Virus record (IMG/VR): IMGVR_UViG_3300035666_000051
Coordinates: 1 to 43,212 of that record
DNA: 43,212 nucleotides
Strand: one strand, 5' to 3'
Source: a virus
Positions within the stretch are counted from its first letter, which is position 1, and each line of letters begins with the position of its first letter. The position numbers and the translations under genes are program-made. The notes beneath the pieces were generated by a model, which searched no databases, had not been told where the DNA came from, and worked only from the letters and a program-made list of their open reading frames with translations. This document shows positions 17,245 through 26,071 of this stretch, in pieces.

Positions 17245-17292
17245 TATTTATCATTTCGTGAAAAAAGTAAATAGAAATATTTTCTAACACCC

Positions 17293-17301
17293 TATATTTA
17301 T
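17293..17301 (+). promoter_or_regulatory. Late-type element TATATTTAT before tube gene
   Basis: TATATTTAT 34 nt before the tube ATG, the same distance as for sheath. A second AATATTTAT at 17243-17251 is further upstream. Confidence 0.65.
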
Positions 17302-17335
17302 AGGATATAAACAATAGAAACAAAATTATAATAAC

Positions 17336-17824
17336 ATGGCTGATTTACTGATGAAAATGCCAATACCTTATGAACCGAAACGACAGAATCGATTCATTCT
17401 TAGATTTCCTTCTTCATTGGGTATAAATGAGTGGTTTGTTGAATCTGCAGCAAGACCATCTATTAAAATCGCATCAAAAGAAATTGAATTTTTGAATACG
17501 TCGACTTTCGTTGCGGGAAGATTTAATTGGGACCCAATTTCCGTTAAGTTCAGAGACCCAATTGGTCCTTCAGCAGCACAAGCACTTATGGAGTGGGTAC
17601 GTTTACACGCCGAGTCTGTGACAGGTCGTATGGGATATGCTGCGGGTTACAAAAAAGATATCGACCTCGAAATGTTGGACCCAACGGGTGTTGTTGTAGA
17701 AAAATGGATTTTATACGGAACATTCTTAACCTCTGTAAACTTTGGTTCATTAGCATACAACACAGACAACTTAGCTGATATTACAGCGGAACTTAGAATG
17801 GACAGATGTGTGTTAGTATACTAA
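17336..17824 (+). CDS. 19: Tail tube protein, gp19-like
   Basis: 162 residues, the same size as T4 gp19 (163). The pattern MPIPYEPKRQNRFILRFPSS, SIKIASKEIEFLNTSTFVAG, NWDPISVKFRDPIGPSAAQAL, the helix EWVRLHAE, MGYAAGYKKDIDLEMLDPTG and a closing strand VVEKWILYGTFLTSVNFG is that of T4-type tube proteins, which stack in hexameric rings inside the sheath. The gene sits downstream of sheath, as in T4, separated only by the HAD gene. TATATTTAT is 34 nt before the ATG, the same spacing as for sheath. A 10-bp stem terminator follows. Confidence 0.95.
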   Translation: MADLLMKMPIPYEPKRQNRFILRFPSSLGINEWFVESAARPSIKIASKEIEFLNTSTFVAGRFNWDPISVKFRDPIGPSAAQALMEWVRLHAESVTGRMGYAAGYKKDIDLEMLDPTGVVVEKWILYGTFLTSVNFGSLAYNTDNLADITAELRMDRCVLVY

Positions 17825-17858
17825 TACTCTTTATTAAAAATCAATAGCATTTATATTT

Positions 17859-17893
17859 AACCGTAAAGACATAAACTTTACGGTTATTTTTTT
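17859..17893 (+). terminator. Rho-independent terminator after tube
   Basis: A perfect 10-bp stem AACCGTAAAG/CTTTACGGTT with a 7-nt loop, followed by A and eight T. It ends 3 nt before the chaperone ATG. Confidence 0.9.
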
Positions 17894-17895
17894 AT

Positions 17896-18642
17896 ATGGA
17901 AGATAAATCAAGAGAATTCGGTCAACAGTTTTTAAGTTTACCACACGACGTAGTACCACTCCCCTCAGGAGGGAGATTTTATAAAAACAAAAAGAAATCC
18001 CTCAAGGTTGGATATTTGACAGCCGCAGATGAGAATATCTTATTGGGTGGTACAGATGATATCACAGGTTCTTTATTAAGAAACAAAATCTATGAACCTG
18101 ATATGAGGATTGATGATTTGTTAGAGGGAGATGTTGAAGCGATTTTGATTTTCTTGAGAAACACATCATTTGGTCCTGAAATGCAACTAACTTTGATTGA
18201 CCCTCAAACTAAAAAGAGTTTTGATACAAATGTTAGATTGGATGAATTGGATATAAAACAACCGAAACAAGAACCAAACGAAGACGGAACATATAACACC
18301 ACACTACCAAAGTCGGGAGTTAATGTCAAATTAAAAATTCTAACCTACGGAGAACAAACGGAACTTCAAAAAATTTTGGACTCATATCCACAGGGTAGAG
18401 TACCACCTAAGGTAACACTTTTATTACAAAGACAAATATTGGAGGTAGATGGTAATTCGGACAAGGGAGAAATTGCGAAATTTGTTGAACAACTCCCAAT
18501 ATCAGATTCCAAATACATAAGAAATTTCTTGTTTGATAATGAACCAAGATTAGATTTAAGAAGAGTTGTAATTGCCCCATCAGGAGAAAGACTAACCGTG
18601 AACGTTAGTTTTGGGGTTGAATTTTTTCGCCCTTTCTTCTGA
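17896..18642 (+). CDS. 26: Tail assembly chaperone / baseplate hub assembly protein, gp26-like
   Basis: 248 residues. The region VVPLPSGGRFYKNKKKSLKVGYLTAADENILLGG is the signature of the T4 gp26/T4-baseplate family (PLPS-G--Y-------V--LT--DE-IL). A central part (DDLLEGDVEAILIFLRNTSFG, LKILTYGEQTELQKIL) follows the same family. The gene lies between tube and tape measure, where long-tailed phages keep the chaperone that coats the tape measure. The frame stops at TGA 18640, but the next frame continues for 48 sense codons without its own good start, and a TTTTTTC slip site lies at 18622-18628. This gene probably also gives a frameshifted product of about 295 residues. Confidence 0.82.
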   Translation: MEDKSREFGQQFLSLPHDVVPLPSGGRFYKNKKKSLKVGYLTAADENILLGGTDDITGSLLRNKIYEPDMRIDDLLEGDVEAILIFLRNTSFGPEMQLTLIDPQTKKSFDTNVRLDELDIKQPKQEPNEDGTYNTTLPKSGVNVKLKILTYGEQTELQKILDSYPQGRVPPKVTLLLQRQILEVDGNSDKGEIAKFVEQLPISDSKYIRNFLFDNEPRLDLRRVVIAPSGERLTVNVSFGVEFFRPFF

Positions 18643-18784
18643 TTATAGAAAAAACCAATTAGACGAGTTTTATTATTTAAGTACACTCCTTAAGGTAAGT
18701 TATTCAGACTTCCTAATCATGCCCATATTTGTACGGAAATATCTTTTGGATAAGTGGATAGAGATTAATTCACCAGAAAAATAA
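18602..18784 (+). CDS. Frameshift extension of the tail chaperone (T-like ORF)
   Basis: This +1 frame relative to the gp26-like gene is open from 18602 to the TAA at 18782 and has no ATG near its start. After the suspected shift it encodes 51 residues: ALSSDYRKNQLDEFYYLSTL..., then VSYSDFLIMPIFVRKYLLDKWIE. A short helical segment ending with -MP-F-RK-LLDKWIE- is what I would expect for the T half of G/GT chaperones and their T4-like counterparts. Proposed mechanism: Phe-tRNA on TTT (18625-18627) slips forward onto TTC (18626-18628), both cognate codons, and reading continues GCC CTT TCT TCT GAT. Independent initiation at TTG (18611 or 18617) is the alternative. Confidence 0.7.
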   Translation, partial: TLVLGLNFFALSSDYRKNQLDEFYYLSTLLKVSYSDFLIMPIFVRKYLLDKWIEINSPEK

Positions 18785-18792
18785 AAAATCTC

Positions 18793-18799
18793 TATTTAT
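18793..18799 (+). promoter_or_regulatory. Late-type element TATTTAT before tape measure gene
   Basis: CTATTTATA directly after the frameshift extension stop, 14 nt before the tape measure ATG. Confidence 0.5.
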
Positions 18800-18813
18800 A
18801 GAAAAAAACACAA

Positions 18814-20724
18814 ATGTTTTTTCAGACAACAGACGAACAGAATGAAGCTGCAAAACAGGCGGTTAAAGCCACGGATTTTAGTGCACTATCTGCTGAGTTA
18901 GATAAGACCCTGAAAAGGATGACGGATTTGAAAGAGGGGGCATCAGGACTTTTTGATATGTTCGAAGACTTGATTATTCAATCTGAGGAATTGAATAAGA
19001 CCTTTGTTGGTGGTAGATTGAGAATACAGGAGATGCAAAAAGCGATAAACGACGCTGCTCCTGATGTAGTACGTTTAGGGGGAACATATGAAGATGTTAG
19101 TAAGACTATTAGTGAAATTGCTGCTGGTACAAGAACTCAAATTGTTGCATCAACAAAAGATGTAAGGGAGTTATTTGCTGCAGGAGAAATTATAGGAACA
19201 TCGGTACTGAAAATAGTAGACGCCTTTGATAAAGTAGGAATAAGTTACGACAACATTGCAGAGAACTTAGCAGATTCCATAAGTTACGTTCAAGGAATAG
19301 GACAAAATGCGAAAGTGGTTATGCAATCCGTTGTTGCAAACACAGAACAACTTTCGAGATTTAATTTTGCGAACGGAGTTCAAGGGTTAACAAAAATGGC
19401 GGCACAAGCCTCAATGATGAGGTTTGATATGTCCAAAACATTTGATTTTGCCGAAAAAATGTTAGACCCTGAAGCGGCTATCGAAATGTCATCAGCTTTC
19501 CAAAGACTTGGAGTATCCGTTGGTAATCTAACCGACCCCCTTTCCCTTGTTAATCAATCTTTAACAGACCCATCAGGTTTACAGACTTCTCTGATAAACA
19601 TGACAAAGCAATTCACTTATTTCGACGAACAAACAAGGAGTTTCAAGATTAATCCTCAAGGAATTTTGACAATGAGAGAGCTGGCTAACGCCACAGGAAT
19701 AAGTGCAGCAGAGTTGAGAAAAACCGCATTAGCCGCGGCAGAGATGGATGTAAAACTTGCAAAAATTAACGCAACGGGGTTGAATTTTGAAGTTAGTGAT
19801 GAAAATAAAATGTTGATTGCCAACGTTGCAAGGATGGGGGAAGGTGGAGAGTATGAGGTGAGCATCAAAGATGAAAGGGGGAATGAGTATCAACAGAAAT
19901 TAACTGAATTAACTGAAACAGAATTCAAAAGACTTATAGAACAACAATCAAAAGCACCTAAAACAATTGAAGAAATCCAACAATCACAATTGAATACGGC
20001 TGAGTTGATGTTGGGGGAAATTAAAGGATTGAGAGAGACTATGTCAACCGCGTTCTTCAATCTACCCAATGTTCAAAGTTCAATAGAAAGTACAACAAAA
20101 CTTACAAGAGAATCCATGGGAGCGTTTCAAAAAGTTATGCAAACATCGGGTTTCAGAGAATATTTGGGTAATGTTAGAAAAGAGGAAACCGCAATTCGAC
20201 AACAGGGATTAACACCAGAAAAGGAAAAAGAAGCTCTCAACAAATTATTCACAGAAGCTACCGAATCAATAAAAAAACAAGCCCCTGAAATTTTGAGAGG
20301 AGCCGGCATTGCTATTTCTACAATCAAAGAAGAATCAAACGAACAAGTAAAAGCGTTCACAGATAGTGTCGACAAATATTTTAATATTCTTTTCAAAAGC
20401 GAAGATAAAAGACCCAAACCAGGAAGTACTCAATATGCCACACCAACACAATACGGACTTCTGTCAACAAGTTATGCGAACCCTGTTGCTGCGAGCACCG
20501 CAGCTGCAACCGCTCTTGGATTAGCCAAACCTGGTCCTCTGGAGGTAGAATTCTTAAACCCTACTTTGACTGTTAATGTAAATGTTTCAACACCAGCTGG
20601 TGTGGATTCTACCGCTCTTACACAGATAATTAAAGATGCACAAGTTCCATTACAACAAGAACTTTATAATGCTGTAAGAAAAGTTGCAATCAATAAAGGG
20701 GAGATAAAATCCGTAACGGCTTGA
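18814..20724 (+). CDS. Tail tape measure protein
   Basis: 636 residues, mostly helical, alanine/glutamate/lysine-rich, with long heptad-like stretches (ELDKTLKRMTDLKEGASGLF, AAGEIIGTSVLKIVDAFDKVG, KLTRESMGAFQKVMQT) and no cysteine-rich or catalytic motif. It follows the tube and the chaperone with its frameshift product, the standard position of the tape measure. T4 gp29 has 590 residues. With about 0.15 nm of tail per residue, 636 residues predict a tail near 95 nm, similar to T4. A hydrophobic stretch at about 550-575 (YANPVAASTAAATALGLAKP) may interact with the membrane. TATTTAT lies 14 nt before the ATG. Confidence 0.78.
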   Translation: MFFQTTDEQNEAAKQAVKATDFSALSAELDKTLKRMTDLKEGASGLFDMFEDLIIQSEELNKTFVGGRLRIQEMQKAINDAAPDVVRLGGTYEDVSKTISEIAAGTRTQIVASTKDVRELFAAGEIIGTSVLKIVDAFDKVGISYDNIAENLADSISYVQGIGQNAKVVMQSVVANTEQLSRFNFANGVQGLTKMAAQASMMRFDMSKTFDFAEKMLDPEAAIEMSSAFQRLGVSVGNLTDPLSLVNQSLTDPSGLQTSLINMTKQFTYFDEQTRSFKINPQGILTMRELANATGISAAELRKTALAAAEMDVKLAKINATGLNFEVSDENKMLIANVARMGEGGEYEVSIKDERGNEYQQKLTELTETEFKRLIEQQSKAPKTIEEIQQSQLNTAELMLGEIKGLRETMSTAFFNLPNVQSSIESTTKLTRESMGAFQKVMQTSGFREYLGNVRKEETAIRQQGLTPEKEKEALNKLFTEATESIKKQAPEILRGAGIAISTIKEESNEQVKAFTDSVDKYFNILFKSEDKRPKPGSTQYATPTQYGLLSTSYANPVAASTAAATALGLAKPGPLEVEFLNPTLTVNVNVSTPAGVDSTALTQIIKDAQVPLQQELYNAVRKVAINKGEIKSVTA

Positions 20725-20748
20725 TGACTGAAAAAAACGTTTTTTCTC

Positions 20749-20759
20749 TATTTATTTAT
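20749..20759 (+). promoter_or_regulatory. Two overlapping TATTTAT elements before the 1659-residue baseplate gene
   Basis: TATTTATTTAT contains two overlapping copies, ending 16 and 12 nt before the ATG at 20772. Confidence 0.5.
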
Positions 20760-20771
20760 AAATAAGTTGGA

Positions 20772-23700
20772 ATGGCAGGTAGCCCATTAGATTTAGTAAA
20801 CTCAGATGCTTTCAGAAAAAAGTTAATCACAAGGAACCTAACACCTTATGCTAAGGCTCCTAACAGACCTTCATTACCCACCAATCTTCCATATATACAA
20901 ACAGATAGCTCTGTACAAGATAGTCCTGACCAACTAATTGATGAACCTTCATTTGCTAACCAATTATACCCTCTAAATCAATGGGGGGCAGAAGGAGGAT
21001 TTCAACAAGTACCTGACCCTGGTGCACTTCTCAACACCAAATCAAACGAGGGCGAATACGGACCAGGTCAACAAGATGCTCACATATTAGACCAAGCCTC
21101 AATTGAACAATACAATTGGAAACCCAAAAATGCGTATTCCAATGGTACTCAAGAAGTTTTAGATAGTGGTGAGTATATTACTGAGCCTGATTGGATAAGA
21201 AGCGGTACACCAAATCTATATAATAACCAACCATATCCAACGACATTTGTACCCTCAGCATACGCACCAGTATCAATTCTTCTTTCACCAGACCCAGTTG
21301 GTAGTAACGGTCTGATGAGTCAAGACTCTTTTTTGGCTCAATTGGGTTCCAAAACACTTAAAAAAGAATTTCAAGAGAGAATTGCAACAAACATATATCA
21401 AAATACAGTAGGAAGAGCAAACCTATTTAATGTGAATAGTGGTACGGATATTCTCAATTTGGTTACCACCAGAGTTCCTTTGATAGAGCCGAATTGGGTG
21501 ATTACAGTCCCCGAAAATCCAATACTTGCAGCATCAGATTTTGCTTTGAGATTAGCGGGAAGTATAATCCCTGTTTCACCTATACCTGGCTCTTATTTTG
21601 ACACAAGTATAGTATTAGGTCAACCAACAACAATTCAACAGATTCGTAATGCTTTCAGACAATCAAATAGTGGTATAGGAAAGTTTTTCAATAGACTTCT
21701 TGGAGCAGACAGGACAGGGTCTCAAATTTTCTTAAATAATACTGGTGGTGGGCAAAAATCTAGATTGTTTGGTAATTTAAAATTCAACAGATTTAAACCA
21801 GGTTACGATAGAAACATTTTCGATAGATTGGGAGGAGTTCTTGTTGGGGCAAGAGAAAACAACTCTAATTTTTATATTGGTTCTGTCACTTCAGAACCAT
21901 CACAAATATTTTCACCAGCAGGAGATTTACCTGTTAGTGAGTTCGGTGCTGAGGTACAAGCCCCTGTTTATGGTCCGAGTGAACTAGCTCAACTATATGA
22001 GGGACCGAATAGAGAAATCAGATTGGGTGCGAATGCACCGGCTTATGCAGATGGTGGAGGTTTAGAAGGGGGGTTGACTTGGGTTTCTCCAAAATATAAA
22101 GGTAATGCTGGTAAAAAAGTTGGTATAGGTGGTGAAGTAACAAACCCTGATGAAAATTTCAGACCATCCTCATATGTTACTACTGAGTCCACAAATATCG
22201 CATTCAGGAACGGGTCCATAATGGACGACACCCAAAGATTGATTGATAGCCAACCTAATGGTGGAAGAAGATTACAACACGTTGGAAATGCAATTGACCA
22301 AGTAAGTAAGGTATTTCATGACGGTTATAGAGAAATGACAAAAGGTTCAAGAATTCTAACTTATGTCGGTTCTTTAGGACAGGAGGTTGGTTCAGAGTAT
22401 TGTAGAGTTTTTGCTAAAGATTTACCCTACGCAGAATATTCAGACCTTCAAAAGACCGATGGAGTGGTTAATGAGGGTAGAAGATTTTCTTATTCCGTTT
22501 TTGACAAAACGTACAATCTGAATATTACACCAAACAAACAAGAAGGTGGACAAGATTCATCAAACCTTATAGGAACGGGTGACCAAGCTTATGCAAAAAA
22601 ATACATGTTCTCCATTGAAAATTTAGCATGGAGAACTTCACATACACCTGGAGTTAATGTAAATGATTTGCCTATTTGTGAAAGGGGACCAAACGGAGGA
22701 AGAGTAATGTGGTTCCCACCTTATGGATTGACCTTCAGTGAGAGCTCAAGAGCGTCATGGAAACCCCAGGACTTTTTGGGTAGGCCCGAGAAAGTTTACA
22801 CATACACAAACTCAGAGAGAGATGGTACAATCACTTGGAAAATTGTTGTAGACCACCCCTCTGTGTTGAATGTGATTGTAAATAAAGTACTTGCAAATAA
22901 TTCAAGCTCCGAAAGAATTAATGGGCTTCTTGACTCATTTTTTGCGGGTTGTAAAAAATATGACTTGTATGAGTTGGCAAAAAAATATTATACAATTTCA
23001 CCAAACGAACTATCAGTATTACAACAAATAATTTCTTCTAAAGATGCAAGTAGAGAGGTTGTTGGTGCAATCAGAGACAATCAAGCGTCAGGAGGATTAG
23101 ACACAGGAAACCAAAGTCAAAGTTCAACTCAACCTAATCAACAAACACCTTCACAGAACTTTCAACAATTTGAAAACTTCGCATTATTTTTTCCAAACGC
23201 CCAACCAGTTGAAAATTCAACAGTCTCTAACTACACCGATTACTTCAACATTTACAATTCTCAGATGAATGGAACTTATCAAGGTGCATCTGTAACCTTT
23301 TTCGACGACGTAATTGCAAAAAATTATGATGAAATCCAAAATAAATTTGTGGACGAATTAGCACAATATTTGAAAGACAATACAAATTCTGTTGTCACGA
23401 TTTTCTTGGAGGCTTCAGCTTCCGCACCAGGTACAAATGATTATAACTTGAAACTATCTCAAAGGAGAGGGGAAAGTGTTATCAAGTTTTTTTCAGAGAA
23501 TAGTAAATTGAAAAATTATGTTTCTAACAGAAGAATTGTTTTTCCTCCTGTGAATGCCCAAGGTGAGAATGGTGAAGTAAGACAATACAATGGAACAACA
23601 TATATTCCGAACGTAAAAACGCAAAGATGTTCTGAGATTGTAAGTAATTCTTCAAATCTCAACGACAGTAATCCTAATATAACAAATCAAACTGCGATGG

Positions 23701-25751
23701 CTTGTAGAAGAGTTAGTATCTCAAAAATCCAAGTTAGCAGCCCACAACAAGTTCAACCGCCTGCTCAACCTAACATACCAACAGGGTCGGGTTTACCCTC
23801 GACTAATCAAGAGAGACCAATTCCGAGAACAGACGTTGAACCTAAATTTATAAAATCAGATTTGGTCACTAAAAGAATTGTAAGAAACTTGATTTCGGAG
23901 TGTGATTATTTTGAAACGATAAAACAAGAGACGCCCATGGTTTATGATAACTTAAAACAAAAACTTAAGTTTTTTCAACCAAGTTTCCACTCCACAACTC
24001 CTGAAGGATTGAATTCAAGGTTGACTTTCCTCCAACAATGTATGAGACCAGGAGATACAATTCCAACTGTGAATCCACAACCAAATGGTAATTACCAATT
24101 GGATTTCAATAACGCAATAAATTCTGCATTTGGAATACCACCGGTTTTGGTTCTTAGAATTGGAGATTTTTATCACACTAAGATTATTCCTAATAGTTTA
24201 CAATTGAAGTTTGAAGGTTTGGATATTAACCCTGAGGGAATTGGTATTCAACCTATGATTGCTGAGGTTACCCTTAGTTTCAATTTTGTAGGTGGACAGG
24301 GACTCGCAACCGCAATAGATAGATTACAAAACGCACTTTCTTTCAACTATTATGCGAATACTGAGATGTGGGACGAAAGAGCTGATGCGACAGATACTGA
24401 AAATTTGAAAGTATTAAGTAATGAGTTTCTTCAGATGGTACAAATGCCTTCCGCACCAACAACAAACCAAGTTCAAAATACAGGGGGTCTTAACAACGCT
24501 AATACGATTGGAAATAAAGTAAGTAGTAATATTTCCTCAACCGGAGAAACGGGTGTGATGAGTTATACACAATTTATGGATACACTATCCAATCAAACTC
24601 AAACATATTTCCAAAACGTATTCAACCAAAGTAGAAGTACTTTCAGACAATATAACAACGCAATTCTACAGCAATGGTCTTTGAATAACATTTATCAAAG
24701 TGGAAGTTTGTTATCAAACCCATCTCAACCAAACGAAATTTTACTCTACGGGAAAAACGATTCTTACCAAAGTAACATTGATAGAATTTTCGAAGACCTA
24801 ATAAGAGATATTAAAAATGATTCAGACGGTTTCGTCAAATTAATCAATTCTTCGGGTGTTAATTTCTCAGGTAAGGCTCAGAGATTGATTAAAGACAACT
24901 ATTTGAATTTTGTTAAAAACAAAAGAAATACTTATTCAAACCCGTTGGCAAAACTAATTCAAGATACTACATACAACCAACAAAATTATATTCAATACCT
25001 TTCAAGAGTTAATACAGTGTTATTTGTTACAGGTCCTAATAATGGTACAGATGGATTTCAACAAAAAAACGGAAATGTTGTTGTGTATGATTTACAACAA
25101 AAAACAAATGAATACACCGAAATGGTTGAAGACGGTGCTAAAATAGGACAAGGTATTCTTGACTATTATAATGTTTTGAAGAGTCAAACTGATTTCAAAG
25201 TTGGTGACAAAAGTTATTCTGGATATTTGACATATTGGGACTCATCCTCCAACCCACAACAACTAACAAATGAAGTATTCATACCTTTCAGTAAGAATAT
25301 TCTATTTGGTGAAAAAGAGTTTAGAAGACAATATGCTATTCTATCAAATGATATCAAGGCTGAAAATTATAATAATTTCAAAACCGCCATTATAGGACAA
25401 CTATTGACAGACCCAAGCTTGGCTGGTAGAAATGGAAGAGACAACTTCAATGAGGTGTTTGACCAATATTGGTTGAAAACGGCAAAACCTCTTTTTGACG
25501 AGGAAGATTCTTTAACAAATACATTTTTAGATACCTTAGAAAAGGATAAACTGAAAAACTTTTTGAATTTCACACCATATCCTTCGGGTAAAGTTAGAGA
25601 ATTTAACTTCAATAGAACCGATTCTCCAAGTAATGACCAAAAGAAATTGATAAAATCTTTGGGGGCTGTTAACAATAGTGAAAGAAATAAATCAAGTTGG
25701 AATTCATCTGACGGGGCAAATGTTTATATTTCAAAAGTAAAACTTAACTAA
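20772..25751 (+). CDS. Large baseplate/tail protein with OmpA-like insert
   Basis: 1659 residues. The N-terminal ~800 residues are proline/asparagine/glycine-rich and probably structural, with a compact part at about 500-770 (LAWRTSHTPGVNVNDLPICE, GGRVMWFPPYGLTFSESSRA). Residues about 800-985 look like an OmpA C-terminal (peptidoglycan-binding) domain: a helix DEIQNKFVDELAQYLKDN, strand VVTIFLEASASAPGTNDYN, the hallmark LKLSQRRGESVIKFF and a closing ACRRVSISKI. Residues about 1125-1200 (GIPPVLVLRIGDFYHTKIIP, INPEGIGIQPMIAEVTLSFN) resemble a tail-tip fold. It lies between tape measure and the gp53-like gene, so it is probably a baseplate hub or wedge component. TATTTAT elements occur 12-22 nt upstream. 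Confidence 0.75.
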   Translation: MAGSPLDLVNSDAFRKKLITRNLTPYAKAPNRPSLPTNLPYIQTDSSVQDSPDQLIDEPSFANQLYPLNQWGAEGGFQQVPDPGALLNTKSNEGEYGPGQQDAHILDQASIEQYNWKPKNAYSNGTQEVLDSGEYITEPDWIRSGTPNLYNNQPYPTTFVPSAYAPVSILLSPDPVGSNGLMSQDSFLAQLGSKTLKKEFQERIATNIYQNTVGRANLFNVNSGTDILNLVTTRVPLIEPNWVITVPENPILAASDFALRLAGSIIPVSPIPGSYFDTSIVLGQPTTIQQIRNAFRQSNSGIGKFFNRLLGADRTGSQIFLNNTGGGQKSRLFGNLKFNRFKPGYDRNIFDRLGGVLVGARENNSNFYIGSVTSEPSQIFSPAGDLPVSEFGAEVQAPVYGPSELAQLYEGPNREIRLGANAPAYADGGGLEGGLTWVSPKYKGNAGKKVGIGGEVTNPDENFRPSSYVTTESTNIAFRNGSIMDDTQRLIDSQPNGGRRLQHVGNAIDQVSKVFHDGYREMTKGSRILTYVGSLGQEVGSEYCRVFAKDLPYAEYSDLQKTDGVVNEGRRFSYSVFDKTYNLNITPNKQEGGQDSSNLIGTGDQAYAKKYMFSIENLAWRTSHTPGVNVNDLPICERGPNGGRVMWFPPYGLTFSESSRASWKPQDFLGRPEKVYTYTNSERDGTITWKIVVDHPSVLNVIVNKVLANNSSSERINGLLDSFFAGCKKYDLYELAKKYYTISPNELSVLQQIISSKDASREVVGAIRDNQASGGLDTGNQSQSSTQPNQQTPSQNFQQFENFALFFPNAQPVENSTVSNYTDYFNIYNSQMNGTYQGASVTFFDDVIAKNYDEIQNKFVDELAQYLKDNTNSVVTIFLEASASAPGTNDYNLKLSQRRGESVIKFFSENSKLKNYVSNRRIVFPPVNAQGENGEVRQYNGTTYIPNVKTQRCSEIVSNSSNLNDSNPNITNQTAMACRRVSISKIQVSSPQQVQPPAQPNIPTGSGLPSTNQERPIPRTDVEPKFIKSDLVTKRIVRNLISECDYFETIKQETPMVYDNLKQKLKFFQPSFHSTTPEGLNSRLTFLQQCMRPGDTIPTVNPQPNGNYQLDFNNAINSAFGIPPVLVLRIGDFYHTKIIPNSLQLKFEGLDINPEGIGIQPMIAEVTLSFNFVGGQGLATAIDRLQNALSFNYYANTEMWDERADATDTENLKVLSNEFLQMVQMPSAPTTNQVQNTGGLNNANTIGNKVSSNISSTGETGVMSYTQFMDTLSNQTQTYFQNVFNQSRSTFRQYNNAILQQWSLNNIYQSGSLLSNPSQPNEILLYGKNDSYQSNIDRIFEDLIRDIKNDSDGFVKLINSSGVNFSGKAQRLIKDNYLNFVKNKRNTYSNPLAKLIQDTTYNQQNYIQYLSRVNTVLFVTGPNNGTDGFQQKNGNVVVYDLQQKTNEYTEMVEDGAKIGQGILDYYNVLKSQTDFKVGDKSYSGYLTYWDSSSNPQQLTNEVFIPFSKNILFGEKEFRRQYAILSNDIKAENYNNFKTAIIGQLLTDPSLAGRNGRDNFNEVFDQYWLKTAKPLFDEEDSLTNTFLDTLEKDKLKNFLNFTPYPSGKVREFNFNRTDSPSNDQKKLIKSLGAVNNSERNKSSWNSSDGANVYISKVKLN

Positions 25752-26071
25752 TGTATCCATATTACAATAGATATACGGAATTTTTATTGAACGGACAACA
25801 ATCCGTGGTTCCGTTTGTGACGTTGCCTTCAAAATCTACCGATAAGAGTTACATTTATAAGGTTGGTCAAAGTAGATTGGATAAGGTCTCACAACAGTTT
25901 TATAATTCACCTGTTTACAATTGGTTGATACTACAAGCCAATCCAATATTCGGGGGATTAGAAAACACAATCTATGATGGGGCAATATTAGTCATTCCGT
26001 TTCCTTTGGTTCCTTCTTTACAGGATTATAAGTCGGCGGTAGAAAACTATTTTTATTATTATGGCAGGTAA
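25751..26071 (+). CDS. 53: Baseplate wedge protein, gp53-like with LysM-like core
   Basis: 106 residues. The central YIYKVGQSRLDKVSQQFYNS ... YNWLILQANPIFGG ... AILVIPFP is a LysM-like unit (Y.V..GD.L..IA..YYG....W..I..AN.I.....I..G..L.IP), as found in T4 gp53, the wedge protein that joins neighbouring wedges. Its ATG overlaps the previous stop (TAATG) and its end overlaps the next gene by 11 nt, so the three are translated as one unit. In other contexts this fold is a peptidoglycan-binding LysM; in the baseplate it serves a structural contact. Confidence 0.75.
   Translation: MYPYYNRYTEFLLNGQQSVVPFVTLPSKSTDKSYIYKVGQSRLDKVSQQFYNSPVYNWLILQANPIFGGLENTIYDGAILVIPFPLVPSLQDYKSAVENYFYYYGR

Noticed and set aside
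17243-17251. AATATTTAT as an extra promoter
   Set aside because: No start codon at the usual spacings; the tube gene has a better element at 17293. It may be a weak second start and is left uncalled.
18366-18686. 106-codon minus-strand open frame across the chaperone end
   Set aside because: Antisense to the gp26-like gene and its frameshift extension, which both show family features; no start context.
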